From the NCBI RefSeq assembly GCF_022558445.1, contig NZ_CP054699.1, forward strand, positions 3,178,001-3,242,000: a stretch of DNA of 64,000 nt, given 5' to 3'. This stretch comes from Candidatus Contubernalis alkalaceticus (GTDB taxonomy: Bacteria; Bacillota; Dethiobacteria; SKNC01). Positions 55,109-63,496 of this stretch are shown here, in pieces. The position numbers and the translations under genes are program-made. Below the pieces are notes generated by a model. It did no database searches. It saw only the letters and a program-made list of their open reading frames with translations, and was not told the origin of the DNA. Numbering within the stretch: position 1 is the first letter of the stretch; the number at the start of each line of letters is the position of its first letter.

Positions 55109-56044
55109 CTAGAACATATCCTGAAACATCTGCATCAAATTAATCACTGCCGGGCCTAATATTACAATAAAAAGCGTGGGCAGTATAAAAAATATCATAG
55201 GGAAAAGCATCTTAATGGGAGCTTTCATAGCCGACTCCTCCGCCCGCTGGCGGCGCTTTCGCCTCATGGAATCCGCCTGAATACGAAGAGTATTGGCAAT
55301 ATTGGTTCCTAATTGTTCCGACTGAATGACCGAGGTAATAAAAATACTCAGATCCTGTACCCCGGTACGGTCTATAATGCCCCGAAAAGCATCTTCCCTT
55401 TTTTTGCCCCTGCGAATCTCCTCTAAACACCGGCTAAATTCCTTGGTCAGTTCCCCAGGCATTTTATCCACCACCCGCTTCAGGGCCATATCAAAACCCA
55501 ACCCCGCCTCCACACTGACTAAAAGCAAATCCAACATTTCCGGAAGGGCCTTTTGAATCTCCTTTTGCCTCTGAGCCGCCTTAGAATTCAAAATCATCAT
55601 GGGAAAATATAAACCAAATAAAGAAGCGCCGAGAGTTACTACTAAGGTCCTGTTTCCCGGCATGGAGAGAATTCTGGTGAAAATCAAAAACGACATAGAA
55701 ACAAACAATAATGCAGAAACCACTGTAAAAATCAAAAGGTTATTAACGTTAAAGTTTTCTGTAATTCCTGCGTGAACAATCCTTTTTTCTATGCTGCTGA
55801 GCATTTCTCTGGGAGCAAAACTACCCAGTATGCTTCCGGCTTTCTGAAAGCCGGGCTGCACAACCCGCTGAAAAAATGTTTCCTCAAAGTCAGTCTCTTC
55901 TTGTTCTTGGGGCCCGCCCTCCATAGATTTTATAGCCGCAAGCCGATGAGAAACCTGTATCCTTTTTTTAAAAATAATATTCAACAACAGTATAGAAAAT
56001 AAAACGGTGGTGCCAAACACTAACAAAAGGACAAAACCATGCAT
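55109..56044 (-). CDS. tadC: Tad pilus inner-membrane protein TadC (type II secretion F family)
   Basis: 311 aa. T2SS F-type fold with about four spans (about 1-20, 95-140, and the end). Core motif LPEMLDLLLVSVEAGLGFDMALKRV and SEQLGTNIANTLRIQADSMRRKRRQ AEE region are typical. It forms the platform that anchors the TadA ATPase, paired with TadB. ATG 56044 is chosen because AAGGTGG precedes it by 9 nt. Its stop TAG directly abuts the next open frame, so the vWA gene is probably in the operon. Confidence 0.88.
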   Translation of the reverse strand: MHGFVLLLVFGTTVLFSILLLNIIFKKRIQVSHRLAAIKSMEGGPQEQEETDFEETFFQRVVQPGFQKAGSILGSFAPREMLSSIEKRIVHAGITENFNVNNLLIFTVVSALLFVSMSFLIFTRILSMPGNRTLVVTLGASLFGLYFPMMILNSKAAQRQKEIQKALPEMLDLLLVSVEAGLGFDMALKRVVDKMPGELTKEFSRCLEEIRRGKKREDAFRGIIDRTGVQDLSIFITSVIQSEQLGTNIANTLRIQADSMRRKRRQRAEESAMKAPIKMLFPMIFFILPTLFIVILGPAVINLMQMFQDMF

Positions 56045-56063
56045 CCCTGTCACCCACCTTAAA

Positions 56064-57035
56064 TTATATTTCAATATTAACAATTCTACGTATGAAGACA
56101 ATTCCTATAAACTGCGAAAGGGCAGCCATTCCAATCATAATTCTCCCCAAGGGCTCCTGGATCAGCGGAAGCATATATTCGGGATTCAAAACTGAGATAA
56201 AAGCGGCTACCCCAATGGGCAGAGCCACGATAATTATGGCAGACATTCTTCCCTGAGCCGTAAGGGTTTTAATTTCCCCCTGAATTCTAACCCTTTCCCG
56301 AATAGTATGGCCAATATTATCCAGGATTTCCGCCAGGTTCCCCCCCACCTGCCTTTGAATCAATAAAGCGGTAATGAAAAGATCAATATCTTCATTATCC
56401 GTGCGGCGGGAAAAATTCATCAGAGCGTCATCCATGGTCTTACCCAGGGCATTTTCCTTAAGGACCCTGCCGAACTCATACGAAATGGGAGGCTGCATTT
56501 CCCTGCTCACCACCGCCATGGCTTGAGTAAAGCTGTACCCGGCCCTAAGGCCGTTGGATATCAAGTTTAAGGCCTCCGGCAGCTGCAAGTTCAAAGTCAG
56601 CATCCTTTTATTTTTCTTGATGTTGATGTAGATTCCCGGTAACTTAAAGCTCAGCAGGCCTATGAGCGAGGCTGCCCATACATTCCCCATCAATAAATAA
56701 ATAAAGAAAAAGACACCGGCACCGAAAAAAAGTACCAGGCCAATAAATTCCTCAGCCCGCATCAGCATATGAGCCTGTATTAAGGTAATTTGAAGATCAG
56801 CCATCTTAGAGCCCCGGGAAAAAAATTTGCCCAGCATCCCCATCATCTTTAAAAGCTCTCTCCTGATACCCTCCCCGCGGTTGGCTTCTATCTCTTCAAA
56901 AGCTTGTTCGTCCAGGGTATAGGTTTCCAATCTTTGAAGAACCGCCAACCTGGAAGCAAATAAAAAATTATAAATTCCCACAGTGAATAAGACTACCGTG
57001 AGAAATGAGACTGACAAAACTAATAAGTGCAGCAT
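56064..57035 (-). CDS. tadB: Tad pilus inner-membrane protein TadB (type II secretion F family)
   Basis: 323 aa. F-type domain after an N-terminal span (about 5-25). LQLPEALNLISNGLRAGYSFTQAM and QVGGNLAEILDNIGHTIRER are the matching conserved pieces, and three more spans follow. With TadC it makes the membrane platform for pilin assembly. AGGAGG is 7 nt before ATG. It lies 1 bp after tadA on the same strand. Confidence 0.9.
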   Translation of the reverse strand: MLHLLVLSVSFLTVVLFTVGIYNFLFASRLAVLQRLETYTLDEQAFEEIEANRGEGIRRELLKMMGMLGKFFSRGSKMADLQITLIQAHMLMRAEEFIGLVLFFGAGVFFFIYLLMGNVWAASLIGLLSFKLPGIYINIKKNKRMLTLNLQLPEALNLISNGLRAGYSFTQAMAVVSREMQPPISYEFGRVLKENALGKTMDDALMNFSRRTDNEDIDLFITALLIQRQVGGNLAEILDNIGHTIRERVRIQGEIKTLTAQGRMSAIIIVALPIGVAAFISVLNPEYMLPLIQEPLGRIMIGMAALSQFIGIVFIRRIVNIEI

Positions 57036-57036
57036 A

Positions 57037-58425
57037 TTACATCCTCCTGTGGCCTAAATCTAATGTTCCCCTGGTTTGAAACATAGATTTGTTTATCTGC
57101 TCTCCATGGTTTTGTAAGTGCTCCACAAAGGTAGGTATGATTCCCGTAGGCAGATGCCGTCCCAACACCTTGCCTTTTTCACTAAAACCTTCCTGCTTAA
57201 ATACAAAAAGATCCTGGAGGGTTATAGTATCTCCCTCCATTCCCGTTACCTCGGTAATGTTCACCAATCTCCGTGACCCATCCGGCAGCCGGGACTGCTG
57301 AATAATCAGGTGCAGCGCAGAAGAAATCTGCTCCCGGATAGCCCTCAGGGGCAGCTCCATCCCCGCCATCAAAACCATAGTTTCCAGTCGGGATATAGCA
57401 TCCCGGGGCGTATTCGCATGCAGTGTGGTAATAGAACCATCATGCCCGGTGTTCATAGCCTGGAGCATGTCCAGAGCCTCTCCTCCCCGAACCTCCCCCA
57501 CCACAATGCGGTCCGGCCTCATACGCAGGCAGTTAATCACCAGGTCCCGGATGCTTACCCTGCCCTTCCCTTCTATGTTAGAGGGACGGCCCTCCAGGGT
57601 GACCACATGCTGCTGCTGAAGCTGCAGTTCCGCCGCATCTTCAACGGTGACAATCCTCTCATTTCCGGGGATAAAACTGGAAAGGACATTAAGGGTGGTA
57701 GTTTTACCACTGCCGGTCCCCCCGGAAACAATGATATTTATTTTAGCCCTGACACAGGCCTGCAGAAAATGTGCCATCTGGTCATTTAACGTTCCAAACC
57801 CTATTAAATCCGTCAGAGTAAAGGGATCCACAGAAAATTTACGAATGGTTAACGTAGGCCCTTTGATGGCCAGGGGGGGTATAATGGCATTAACCCTGGA
57901 ACCATCAGGCAGCCGGGCATCTACCATAGGGGAACTTTCGTCCACTCTCCGGCCCAGGGGCTTAAGAATTTTATCAATGGTATGCAGCACATGATTATTA
58001 TCCCGGAAAGTAATATCGGTCCGTAACAGCTTTCCGCCCCTTTCCACGTATACATCCTTAAAACTATTAACCATAATTTCTGTAACCGATGGATCATGAA
58101 TTAAAGTATTAATAGGGCCAAATCCATAGATTTCATCCAAAACATAATTAACAATCTTTTGCTTATCCCCCAGGGAAAAATGTAGATTTTGGAATTTCAG
58201 GACATCATTTAACGTATCATTGATTACTTCAGAAATCTGTCTTTTTTGATAATTGTCCAGCTTATCTAAAGATAAGGAACTTCCAAGATTGTCAATTACG
58301 TTCTGCAGAGTAGTAACTGCAATTTCTTCCAGTTCTTTTCTTTTCCTTACCAGGGATTCCTTTGCTGATTTTTCGGATTTCTCAGTTTTGTCAAGATTAT
58401 TTGAAGATGTAGGTTTAAACAACAA
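57037..58425 (-). CDS. tadA: Tad pilus assembly ATPase TadA/CpaF
   Basis: 462 aa. Secretion ATPase of the type II/IV family. It shows the Walker A GGTGSGKTTTLNVLSS, the Asp box DAAELQLQQ, Walker B DRIVVGEVRGGEALDML and the His box TGHDGSITTLHA. The N-terminal region (residues 1-110) contains a charged start followed by a helix-rich regulatory part. It powers pilin extrusion and possibly retraction. TTG 58425 with GGAGG 8 nt upstream. Followed by tadB with 1 bp between. Confidence 0.94.
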   Translation of the reverse strand: MLFKPTSSNNLDKTEKSEKSAKESLVRKRKELEEIAVTTLQNVIDNLGSSLSLDKLDNYQKRQISEVINDTLNDVLKFQNLHFSLGDKQKIVNYVLDEIYGFGPINTLIHDPSVTEIMVNSFKDVYVERGGKLLRTDITFRDNNHVLHTIDKILKPLGRRVDESSPMVDARLPDGSRVNAIIPPLAIKGPTLTIRKFSVDPFTLTDLIGFGTLNDQMAHFLQACVRAKINIIVSGGTGSGKTTTLNVLSSFIPGNERIVTVEDAAELQLQQQHVVTLEGRPSNIEGKGRVSIRDLVINCLRMRPDRIVVGEVRGGEALDMLQAMNTGHDGSITTLHANTPRDAISRLETMVLMAGMELPLRAIREQISSALHLIIQQSRLPDGSRRLVNITEVTGMEGDTITLQDLFVFKQEGFSEKGKVLGRHLPTGIIPTFVEHLQNHGEQINKSMFQTRGTLDLGHRRM

Positions 58426-58428
58426 AAA

Positions 58429-59637
58429 TTATTCCTCCCCTCCACCACGGCTGCTTTTCCCCTTTGCCTTTTTGCCGGGGTCTCCTGCTATAATCTTTCT
58501 AGCTAAATCCTGAAAACTCCTGCTGATTTTAGCCCTGGGATATAGTAATACCGCAGGAATTCCTTTGTTCAGCGAAGACCCCGCCACCTTATAATCTACA
58601 GGCAGCACTGCATACAAACGCTGATTTAATGTAGTTTCTACATCTTTAGGTTTAATCTCTCCCCGGGGCTCCGCTTTGTTCAGGACTAATTTAATTTTAT
58701 TTTTGGGATAATTAAGCTCGCTTAAAGCCATCAAACTGGTTTTAATATTCCTCACCGTAGATACCTCCGGGGTGGTGACCATAACCAGTAAATCAGCCAG
58801 CTCAAAAGCAGAATTGATAGGTTCAGAAAACCGTGAGGGCAGATCAATAACCACAAAATCAAAAAGGCTCTTAAGCATTTTAAGGATCATATCTACCTGC
58901 TGGTAAGCAATTAAATCTGACCCTTGAGGCTGAGCATTGACCGGCAGAACCATGATGCCGGAAGAATGAGGAAACAGGTAGCTCTCCAATGATTCCGGGT
59001 CAAATTCCGGTATCTCATTAATTGCATCGGATATGGTATAGCGAGGCAGGGTATCCAAGGCTAAAGCAACATTACCAAAATCCAGGTCCAAATCTACCAG
59101 GGCTACTGTTCCTTTTTTTTCTTTAGCCAATGACACCGCAAGATTTACGGCAACTAAGGTCTTCCCCACTCCCCCCTTGGTACTGAACACTGTAATAACT
59201 TGTCCTTGTTTTTGAAACTGCCTGCCGGCCGTGGATCCGGAACTGCTCTTCACCGCCGGCCTTTTCAATTCCATCTGTACACTGGTATAGATGGAATCCA
59301 CCAGGGCAGAAGAGGTATAGGGAGAAATAATAACGTCTTTAGCCCCGGCAAAAAGGGCCTTCCTGAAGGTTTCCTCCCTAAGCTCCCGTTCAATAATAAT
59401 CATAGTTATCCCGGGATATGCCGAAGATACTTTTTCCGCCAGCTGATACCCACCCCCGGGAATATAAGCCCCGATTAAAAGCACATCCGGTGTAAAAGTA
59501 TTCAAAGCCTCCAGAATTTCTTCAGAGGAATCCGCCTCCCCCATAATTTTTATATCCTCCACAGATGATAGAATCTCAGTTATATTAGCCCTTTCCTCCT
59601 GGTCGTCTTCTACGATAATTACATTAATTCTATCCAT
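58429..59637 (-). CDS. tadZ: Tad localisation protein TadZ/CpaE (atypical receiver plus ParA ATPase)
   Basis: 402 aa. Residues 1-125 form a receiver-like domain (INVIIVEDDQEERANI), but the phosphorylated Asp is replaced by Gly in VLLIGAYIP, so it is a pseudo-receiver. Residues about 140-390 form a MinD/ParA ATPase with the intact deviant Walker A FSTKGGVGKT and VALVDLDLDFGN. The family places the Tad machine at the cell pole. ATG 59637 is chosen with GAGAGGTGAG upstream. Lies between cpaB and tadA, close to both. Confidence 0.88.
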   Translation of the reverse strand: MDRINVIIVEDDQEERANITEILSSVEDIKIMGEADSSEEILEALNTFTPDVLLIGAYIPGGGYQLAEKVSSAYPGITMIIIERELREETFRKALFAGAKDVIISPYTSSALVDSIYTSVQMELKRPAVKSSSGSTAGRQFQKQGQVITVFSTKGGVGKTLVAVNLAVSLAKEKKGTVALVDLDLDFGNVALALDTLPRYTISDAINEIPEFDPESLESYLFPHSSGIMVLPVNAQPQGSDLIAYQQVDMILKMLKSLFDFVVIDLPSRFSEPINSAFELADLLVMVTTPEVSTVRNIKTSLMALSELNYPKNKIKLVLNKAEPRGEIKPKDVETTLNQRLYAVLPVDYKVAGSSLNKGIPAVLLYPRAKISRSFQDLARKIIAGDPGKKAKGKSSRGGGEE

Positions 59638-59641
59638 CTCA

Positions 59642-60388
59642 TCACCTCTCTCTAAAGGTCTCAAAGTTATGCGTTCCGTATGAGTCCAGGTTAACCCTGG
59701 TCTCATCCAGAGGTGAACGGAGAGTAAGGTGGAAAACGCCCATCCGGAAAGCAAAGGCTAAAACTTCAGCCTGTTCAGGCCCCACGGCCAGGGTTATGGT
59801 ACCCACCATTTGGCTTTCTTCATCATCTCTCTGTTGGGTAAAGGCCCCTGCGGCAAGAACGGTTACATTCTGAAGTACCGTGTAAACTACCGTATGTTCC
59901 TCCTGGCTTTCCGTGTCTGTATCTGTGTCTTTTGTTTCCCCGATTAAATAACTAACCATGATATCTACTTTATCTCCGGCAGAAATATATCCGGCAACTC
60001 CTGACACTTCGTTAACCGGAATGGAAATAGCCCGCATCCCCTCGGGCACTCGATAGGACAAACTGGCTCTTCGATCTTCAGAGGTAACACGGCTGGCCAG
60101 CACCTGTTCCCCTTTAATAATATCTGTCCTGGATATTCCATCAACGGCATCGCTGAGGGATAAGATCGCCTCCGGATGAATAGCTTCCGAAGGGAGAGAT
60201 TCCAACTGCAGCATATCCGCCGTAATCCTGGTATGTTCCGGGATGGTGTTCACCGCAACCACCACTTCGGTATGAGGTATATCGGCAAAAGCGGGCTTAT
60301 CTAAAGTTTTTAAGTAATAATTCAAGGTAATAACAGTTATTAATCCTAAAATAACCGCAGCGATATAAATTCGTTTATTGTTTGTCAA
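59642..60388 (-). CDS. cpaB: Flp pilus assembly protein CpaB/RcpC
   Basis: 248 aa. One N-terminal span (IYIAAVILGLITVITLNYYL), then the SAF domain (VVAVNTIPEHTRITADMLQ..., ISRTDIIKGEQVLASRV) and the CpaB-type C-terminal domain (AISIPVNEVSGVAGYISAGDKVDIMVSY). In Gram-negatives it helps secretin assembly; in Gram-positives with no outer membrane its role is unclear. TTG 60388 is chosen with GGGAGGGAGA 6 nt upstream. The tadG gene lies 50 bp upstream. Confidence 0.88.
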   Translation of the reverse strand: MTNNKRIYIAAVILGLITVITLNYYLKTLDKPAFADIPHTEVVVAVNTIPEHTRITADMLQLESLPSEAIHPEAILSLSDAVDGISRTDIIKGEQVLASRVTSEDRRASLSYRVPEGMRAISIPVNEVSGVAGYISAGDKVDIMVSYLIGETKDTDTDTESQEEHTVVYTVLQNVTVLAAGAFTQQRDDEESQMVGTITLAVGPEQAEVLAFAFRMGVFHLTLRSPLDETRVNLDSYGTHNFETFRER

Positions 60389-60438
60389 GATATCTCTCCC
60401 TCCCACACATCAACATAACTTACTTTTTTAGTTTAAAT

Positions 60439-61476
60439 TTACTGAACCAAACGCACCATATACATCCCGTAATCATGTGCCGGATCTTGAGAGGAGGATA
60501 TCCACTCCGTAGCGGGCATGAATACAAAGCTTAAAAACTCACAAATAACAGCCCCTTTTGGAAATTCCTCAGTTAAATCCTGCTTCTTTTCATAACCTTC
60601 TGCATATAACCTGGGAGCATTGGGCAGATGAGCATGGACTGAACCTTTGCCATACCATAAATTATCGTCTTTCTCTTTTGTTTCATCAGTAATCACATCA
60701 ATGATTCTAATAGAGGCAAATCCAACAACCTGAAGTTTACTCTTACCCGATAACTCTCCCACCACTTCAATGATGGGGATTACCCCCTCCATTTTTACCC
60801 CTGAATTAGGAGTTTTGGCCCGCTGCATCCTCTCTTCAATGGCATTAACCCGGGATTGAGCATTCCCCGGCTCACTCCAAAGTATCTCCCCTATGGAAAC
60901 TAGTTCCCCTGAGGGTTCTCCTGTTAGAATCAGGTTAACATCCTTTTTCCCACTGCCCACATCCAAAAGGCCCCAGTTTCCTGGACCTAATTTGGGCGCA
61001 AGCAAAACCTGCTCCCCTACCGGCAGCTCTAACCCTTCATCTTCATAATAAATAGGAAGAAGATTATTGAAACCTGTGGGATACCCCCAGATTGCTGAAG
61101 CGCTGGCACTAACCATAACATCCGAGAAGCCAATAAGCTTGGCAAAGTATTGTTCCTTATTCACACTGGCTTTAACCTGAACGGCCATTTCTCCATCTAT
61201 GGTTACAATTTCTACTTCACAGATATCTGCACCGTTTTTATTCTCTCCATATTCTTTAGCAACAATCTTTGCCTGTTCCGGGTTTTGAGTAAGAGCCAAT
61301 TCTTTTACCCCGGCCAATGCAGCAGCATCGGCTGCGGTAACCATATTACGCCTCTCAACGTACATATCCCCTACGTCAATGACCAGTGCGGCAAAGCCGA
61401 AGAGGACAAAAATTGCCAGAGCAAAAAGTACCAGTGCCGTCCCCTTTTCATCCCTTAGTAACTTTTTAATGTGCAA
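60439..61476 (-). CDS. tadG: Tad pilus-associated TadG-like protein
   Basis: 345 aa. The N terminus has the Tad pseudopilin signal region (DEKGTALVLFALAIFVLFGFAALVIDVGDMYVERR) with one membrane span, and TAADAAALAGV is the family hallmark. The rest is a beta-rich outer domain with no vWA motif. It lacks the E after the processing-type glycine, so cleavage by the prepilin peptidase is doubtful. TTG 61476 lies directly after GGAG; an ATT at 61470 is 6 nt from it and is possible. Next to tadE. Confidence 0.82.
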   Translation of the reverse strand: MHIKKLLRDEKGTALVLFALAIFVLFGFAALVIDVGDMYVERRNMVTAADAAALAGVKELALTQNPEQAKIVAKEYGENKNGADICEVEIVTIDGEMAVQVKASVNKEQYFAKLIGFSDVMVSASASAIWGYPTGFNNLLPIYYEDEGLELPVGEQVLLAPKLGPGNWGLLDVGSGKKDVNLILTGEPSGELVSIGEILWSEPGNAQSRVNAIEERMQRAKTPNSGVKMEGVIPIIEVVGELSGKSKLQVVGFASIRIIDVITDETKEKDDNLWYGKGSVHAHLPNAPRLYAEGYEKKQDLTEEFPKGAVICEFLSFVFMPATEWISSSQDPAHDYGMYMVRLVQ

Positions 61477-61490
61477 CTCCTTTTACCCCC

Positions 61491-61889
61491 TTAGTAGTCA
61501 TTATTAAATTCCAGCCGCATAACCGCCTGGGAGGATAGTTCCACACTACTACTGAAAAAAAACCCCACCAATGGATTGATAAAACCACTGACGGAGATGG
61601 TGACCTCATCATTCTCATAGGCGGCACTAATGGTATTGTCCGCTATCACAAGTCCCGTATTTCCCACATGTTGAATCACCGCTGACTGAATCTCCTCCTG
61701 GTTCCCACCAACAGCAGCCACCCGGGCTCCTTCCCGGGCAGAACCCGTAAGAATAATCTGAGCATTGAACAACCAACCGAATTCGATAATTCCCAGCAGC
61801 AGTATTAAAAGGGGGACGGCTATCAATGCAAACTCCACCATGGATTGTCCCTTTTCATTCTTTTTAATTCGAGAAAATAGTTTAAACAT
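61491..61889 (-). CDS. tadE: Pseudopilin TadE-like protein
   Basis: 132 aa. The N-terminal segment NEKGQSMVEFALIAVPLLILLLGIIEFGWLF contains the processing-type site G-QSMV-EF followed by a membrane helix. GSAREGARVAA is the TadE-like motif. Short outer domain. ATG 61889 is preferred, with GAGGTG 9 nt upstream. Between the prepilin peptidase and tadG. Confidence 0.88.
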   Translation of the reverse strand: MFKLFSRIKKNEKGQSMVEFALIAVPLLILLLGIIEFGWLFNAQIILTGSAREGARVAAVGGNQEEIQSAVIQHVGNTGLVIADNTISAAYENDEVTISVSGFINPLVGFFFSSSVELSSQAVMRLEFNNDY

Positions 61890-61922
61890 CCTGCTGTTCA
61901 CCTCGTAATTTGACGAATTTTG

Positions 61923-62495
61923 TTAAAATAACGAAAAAAAACCACTAAGAGCGGTTAACGTACCTAAACCTATAGCCACTCCATAAGGGAAGTATAAGCT
62001 GTCGGCTGTCTTTATTTCTTTTTCGGCACTTAACCCCGCATAATATTCATTCAGCTGGGGGCTTCTAAACCGTAGGGCCACCAAAGAAACCAGTGGTTTT
62101 AATACAGGCAATATTATTCTTTTTAAGGTAGACAAAAGCTGTCCCTTGACAATCAAAATGACAACAGCTATCAACCCTCCGAAAAGTGCCGTAAGAACAG
62201 CAGAGGACAAAACGAAATGCATCCCCTTAAGAGCACCGATGGCACCCATAAGCTTAACATCTCCCCCTCCCATGCCTCCCAGCATGAAAGGAATTAAAAA
62301 CACAGCTATACCCACCAGCAGTCCGGAAAAACTGAACACAAACCCCTGGAAGGGATTTAAAATGGTATTATATAATAAACCCCAAATCACAGCCGGTACG
62401 GTCAAGAAATTGGGGATTTTTTTCTGAGTCAGGTCGAAATATAAGGATAAAACTATTAATATTATGAGGATATAATCGTTTATATTGAAATTCAA
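61923..62495 (-). CDS. tadV: Prepilin peptidase of the Tad system (A24)
   Basis: 190 aa, about six membrane spans. The first catalytic Asp lies in LSLYFDLTQKKIPN, the second in GMGGGDVKLMGAIGAL; both are needed for the A24 aspartic peptidase. It cuts the Flp prepilin and pseudopilins at the membrane face. TTG 62495 with GAGGTG 6 nt upstream. Codirectional with tadE (34 bp) and the rest of the locus. Separated from flp by 418 bp. Confidence 0.9.
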   Translation of the reverse strand: MNFNINDYILIILIVLSLYFDLTQKKIPNFLTVPAVIWGLLYNTILNPFQGFVFSFSGLLVGIAVFLIPFMLGGMGGGDVKLMGAIGALKGMHFVLSSAVLTALFGGLIAVVILIVKGQLLSTLKRIILPVLKPLVSLVALRFRSPQLNEYYAGLSAEKEIKTADSLYFPYGVAIGLGTLTALSGFFSLF

Positions 62496-62913
62496 TTAAA
62501 ACACCTCTTAAAAGACGTATGTATGCCACTCCTGCTAGATTACACCTCAAAAAGCGTGATTTGTCCTCTAATTCTCACAAATATCACCAACTTTTGCAGA
62601 TGCATCTATCCTTTTATATTCGGTGGCAAAGATTAAACATCCTGCTAACCACTCCTCCTTTTGCCTGTAATTGATAAATAATGAAAACCAAACATATTTT
62701 ATTACAGGAGCATGCCTGAAGGCATGCTCCTGTAATTGTTTACCCTGTGTGTCAAAATATCAACGAGTTAGTTTTTACTTTTTCAGCAATATACTAAATA
62801 AGTCAACTGTAAAGATAATACTGTTTATGTATAATGCAATAAGTTAATAAGTTAGCACACTGTGTTCTTAGGACGCTGTATTCTTTAGCCTACTAATTTC
62901 CCTTAGCTTCTTA
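62496..62913. other. Gap between tadV and flp with a perfect 16-bp hairpin
   Basis: Arms at 62701-62716 and 62721-62736 are perfect reverse complements (ATTACAGGAGCATGCC / GGCATGCTCCTGTAAT) with a TGAA loop, TTCA on the minus strand. Sitting between the highly needed pilin gene and its low-copy machinery genes, it may protect the pilin mRNA 3' end or limit readthrough. There is no T run on the minus strand, so it is not a classic terminator. Otherwise AT-rich with no gene seen. Confidence 0.65.
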
Positions 62914-63087
62914 TTATTCTCCGCCACCAAATCCAGCAACAATGTCATCAAATACCCCAGATATGCCACCCTCTAAAAGACTTAACGCACCTATCAACGC
63001 AACCGCAATCAACGCAATAATCAACCCATACTCCACCATTCCCTGTCCTTCTTCATCCTTCCAAAGCCTCTTCATTAATTCTCTCAT
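62914..63087 (-). CDS. flp: Flp-type pilin (57 aa)
   Basis: The main pilus subunit, read on the minus strand from ATG 63087 (AGGAGG 7 nt upstream) to TAA 62914. The prepilin site DEEGQGMVEYG matches the Flp rule G-XXXX-E-Y, cleaved before Gln15. It is followed by the hydrophobic helix LIIALIAVALIGALSLLE and a short Gly-rich tail. At 57 residues it is a typical Flp length. It is the first gene of the Tad locus and directly upstream of the sortase on the other strand. Confidence 0.92.
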   Translation of the reverse strand: MRELMKRLWKDEEGQGMVEYGLIIALIAVALIGALSLLEGGISGVFDDIVAGFGGGE

Positions 63088-63496
63088 CTTGTTACCTCCT
63101 CTAATTTATATTATAATTTTATTTTTAAGTCTTTTTACTCAAGGGATCCTGCACCAATCAAAAACATTATGCAGTATTTCACTTCTCTAAAGCTTCTCCG
63201 TACCTTCGCTGCACTTAAGCTGCTGTCCTTTCACTGCCCTGCATTACAGTCTTTACTATGCCTGTCCGCTTAAACTTTTAGCGAACCACCTCCCCGGCTC
63301 TATCTTATCTATAAAATCTAAATAGAATTTTAATTTTTTAGAAATTGCACACGGTATTCATTAATAATTTAATAAACGGAACAATTAACAGATTTGACCA
63401 GAATGTAACTTTTGTAGTAAAATTTTAAATATAGATGAACTTATTATTTCAAAAAGATTTTAAGGTTAGTAAATAACTTATAAAAGGATGAGATAA
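63088..63496. promoter_or_regulatory. Divergent region between flp and sortase with a GC-richer leader block
   Basis: 409 bp. The part from about 63190 to 63300 is richer in G+C than the AT-rich flanks and lies in the probable flp 5' leader. It contains several short complementary pieces (for example GGAGAAGC / GCTTCTCC), so an RNA structure is plausible. No riboswitch class was recognised; I looked for cyclic di-GMP-I signature GGCAAACC and its tail and did not find them. No confident promoter boxes were called. Confidence 0.4.

Noticed and set aside
62942-63190. 82-codon plus-strand frame opposite flp
   Set aside because: It is the antisense shadow of the Flp pilin gene; the minus-strand frame has AGGAGG and a prepilin motif, this one has neither.
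63088-63300. Possible cyclic di-GMP riboswitch in the flp leader
   Set aside because: The signature GGCAAACC and matching tail are not present on either strand. Only general structure potential remains.
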